Assembly: GCF_900107155.1 (NCBI RefSeq) | Contig: NZ_FNOX01000023.1 | Coordinates: 1 to 47,115 of the forward strand | Reading direction: 5' to 3' | DNA: 47,115 nucleotides | Origin: Pseudomonas salomonii | GTDB taxonomy: Bacteria > Pseudomonadota > Gammaproteobacteria > Pseudomonadales > Pseudomonadaceae | Translations under genes and position numbers: made by a program | Notes under the pieces: model-generated | The model's database searches: none | Seen by the model: only the letters and a program-made list of their open reading frames with translations | What the model was told of the DNA's origin: nothing | Shown here: positions 45,736 to 47,115 of the stretch, in pieces | How the letters are laid out: each line of letters opens with the position of its first letter | How positions within the stretch are numbered: position 1 is the first letter of the stretch

Positions 45736-45895
45736 CTCCTTTTTCATGCTTCTTGGAAGCTTCCAAAATTTTACTCTGGATTTTTCTAAGCTAGTATTTA
45801 CTTGAGCTCCAGCGGTGTTCTGCTCTACGAGAGTCCAGTACCGTCCATCAAGAGCCGACGTTTTTGTGGGGGTAAAAGTAGGGGGAGTCCGTTTC

Positions 45896-46567
45896 ATGGC
45901 CAAAATCACCATCAAAGAACTCGAGTCGCTGACTCCCAACGATGCCGGCCGAATCCTCCGGGAGGATGGCAATCTGGCCGGTCGAATCTCAGTCCGCAAG
46001 GACGGTGTGTCGGTCAGCTTTTTCTATCGTTATCGGTGGGGCGAGCAGAACAAAGAGTACGCCTGCGGAACCTGGCCGCGCAAATCCCTGACAGACATCC
46101 GCAAGGCGCGTAATCAGGCCAGGGCGCTCATTGATGAGCAGATCAATCCCAACGAGCAAAAGAAAGCCGCCAAGGCACAAGCATACGCCGCTGCTAACGT
46201 AGAGGCTGAACTAGTAAAAACGACGACGGTGAAAACGCTGACCGTCCAGGATCTAGCCAAGGCGTGGCTGTTGGATGGCGTGGCGCGCAAAGATGGCAAT
46301 GCTGAATTGCAGCGCCGCTTTAACAAAGACCTTTTGCCAGCACTCGGCAAGACCGCAGTGAGCAGCGTCTCCGAACACGATGTTCGGGCGCTGATCCGCA
46401 CCATGGTCAATCGCGGTGCACACCGGCAAGCCATCAGTTTTTTCGCCGACCTCACTCAGATGTTCAGCTGGGCCAGAAAGCGTCAGCCTTGGCGGGCCTT
46501 ATTGATCGAGGGCGATTGTAGTGGTCAACTGATCCCGGACACTACGTTAAGTTTTTTTTCGGCCTGA
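45896..46567 (+). pseudogene. Tyrosine-recombinase integrase, truncated by an IS insertion
   Basis: The arm-binding domain (MAKITIKELESL ... GRISVRKDGVSVSFFYRYRWGEQNKEYACGTWP) and the core-binding domain (LTVQDLAKAWLLDG ... FADLTQMFSWARKRQPWRALLIEGD) match P4-like integrases. Family members continue EGNPA plus a ~200-residue catalytic domain with R-H-R-Y. Here the frame enters an IS at about 46517 and stops at 46567, so all catalytic residues are lost unless the gene continues beyond the IS. GGGGGAG lies about 9 bases before the ATG. It probably mediated insertion at the tRNA-Pro site to its left, and the element may now be immobile. Confidence 0.85.
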
Positions 46568-47115
46568 GCCGGTGGCAGCCCACCATTAAATTGGTGCGGT
46601 CGAATCCAGTTGTACCAGTGCATCAAAAAATGGCTGATATCCCGCTGAGCTTGTTGAACCTTCGTGTAGCCCATGATCGGTATCCACTCGGTTTTCAGGC
46701 TCCTGAACACCCGCTCCATCGGCGCGTTATCCCAACAATTTCCTCGCCGGCTCATACTCTGACTCATGCGATATCGCCAAAGGCGCTGGCGAAAACTCCG
46801 ACTTCCATATTGCGAGCCCTGGTCGGAGTGGAACAGCAGACCTTGAGGCTTCCCTCGCTGTTCGTAAGCCATGTCCAAGGCCTTGATGACCAAGTCCGCA
46901 TCCGGCCTTCCCGACAACGCCCAGCCCACAACACTGCGGGCAAAAAGATCTAGCACAACCGCCAGATACTGCCATTTCCCTTGAGCCCAGATGTAAGTGA
47001 TATCGCCACACCAGACGTGGTCAGGAGCGGGCACATCAAACTCCCGGTTCAAAATATTAGGAATGTCGGGCCGCTCGACCGTCGCCTTTTTGTAAGCATG
47101 CGATCCCGGCTGTTT
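46517..47115. mobile_element. IS3-family insertion sequence, right part beyond the window
   Basis: The left end is placed at 46517, where the integrase frame loses homology and the sequence begins TGTAGTGGTCAACTGATCCC, with TG as in IS3-family terminal repeats. The transposase orfB fills the rest on the minus strand, with its stop only 8 bases inside the IS end. orfA, the other terminal repeat and the target duplication are outside the window. Confidence 0.8.
46525..47115 (-). CDS. IS3-family transposase OrfB, C-terminal part
   Basis: The frame is open to the window edge and reads YKKATVERPDIPNILNREF, then the DDE integrase core: first D in WCGDITYIW, second D in HSDQGSQY and E in NAPMERVFRSLKTEW. 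WYNWIRPHQFNGGLPPAQAE is typical of the C-terminus. The N-terminal HTH_21 region lies outside the window. OrfB is normally made as an OrfAB fusion by frameshifting. It appears intact as far as seen. Confidence 0.9.
   Translation of the reverse strand, partial: KQPGSHAYKKATVERPDIPNILNREFDVPAPDHVWCGDITYIWAQGKWQYLAVVLDLFARSVVGWALSGRPDADLVIKALDMAYEQRGKPQGLLFHSDQGSQYGSRSFRQRLWRYRMSQSMSRRGNCWDNAPMERVFRSLKTEWIPIMGYTKVQQAQRDISHFLMHWYNWIRPHQFNGGLPPAQAEKKLNVVSGIS

Overview
The window looks like a chromosomal segment of a fluorescens-group Pseudomonas. The coding DNA is GC-rich. The 'GTTCCCACGC-TCC-GCGTGGGAA' and 'TGTGGGAGCTGGCTTGCCTGCGAT' repeat families sit between genes. The gene families (FetAB, Fec, Hcp, RocR-like EAL, chaperone-usher 'Cup' fimbriae with Rcs/Pvr-type regulators) are typical of this group. 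No rRNA, complete tRNA or CRISPR array is present.

Layout. 1-4.7 kb: a RidA-family 5' fragment, an FMN-binding oxidoreductase, two coupled LysR regulators, a glutathione S-transferase and a third LysR gene. 5.0-6.9 kb: an idonate/gluconate dehydrogenase pair divergent from that LysR gene. 7.0-9.8 kb: a FetAB-type metal exporter and a DUF1835 protein. 9.9-24.4 kb: a large chaperone-usher fimbria locus. It holds a degenerate receiver protein, chaperone, tip adhesin, hybrid kinase, REC-EAL protein, second hybrid kinase with HPt, RcsB, major pilin, second chaperone and usher. 24.6-28.8 kb: an e(P4)-type phosphatase, a lone hcp gene, a low-GC gene pair resembling a membrane-acting effector plus a four-helix membrane protein, and a RocR-like REC-EAL gene. 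29.1-36.2 kb: a tight six-gene operon (TonB receptor, amino-acid ABC permease, ATPase and binding protein, flavin amine oxidase, RidA). 36.7-43.0 kb: FecBCDE and a TonB siderophore receptor. 43.2-45.4 kb: a CatB-type acetyltransferase, a GH25 lysozyme and a type II toxin-antitoxin pair. 45.6-47.1 kb: the left edge of an integrated element. It has a duplicated 3' half of tRNA-Pro(GGG) with its terminator, an integrase gene cut by an IS3-family element, and the IS running off the window.

How the parts work together. The fimbria locus appears to be a self-contained regulatory circuit. The kinases and the HPt domain feed RcsB and a c-di-GMP phosphodiesterase. Four near-identical 14-bp palindromes matching the enterobacterial RcsB/RcsAB box lie in front of its four transcription units. 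At three of them a -10-like hexamer follows at exactly the same distance (23 nt). This is the most notable unexplained structure found here. The six-gene TonB/ABC/oxidase/RidA operon suggests capture, import and oxidative deamination of an amino-acid-like nutrient. The substrate cannot be read from the sequence.
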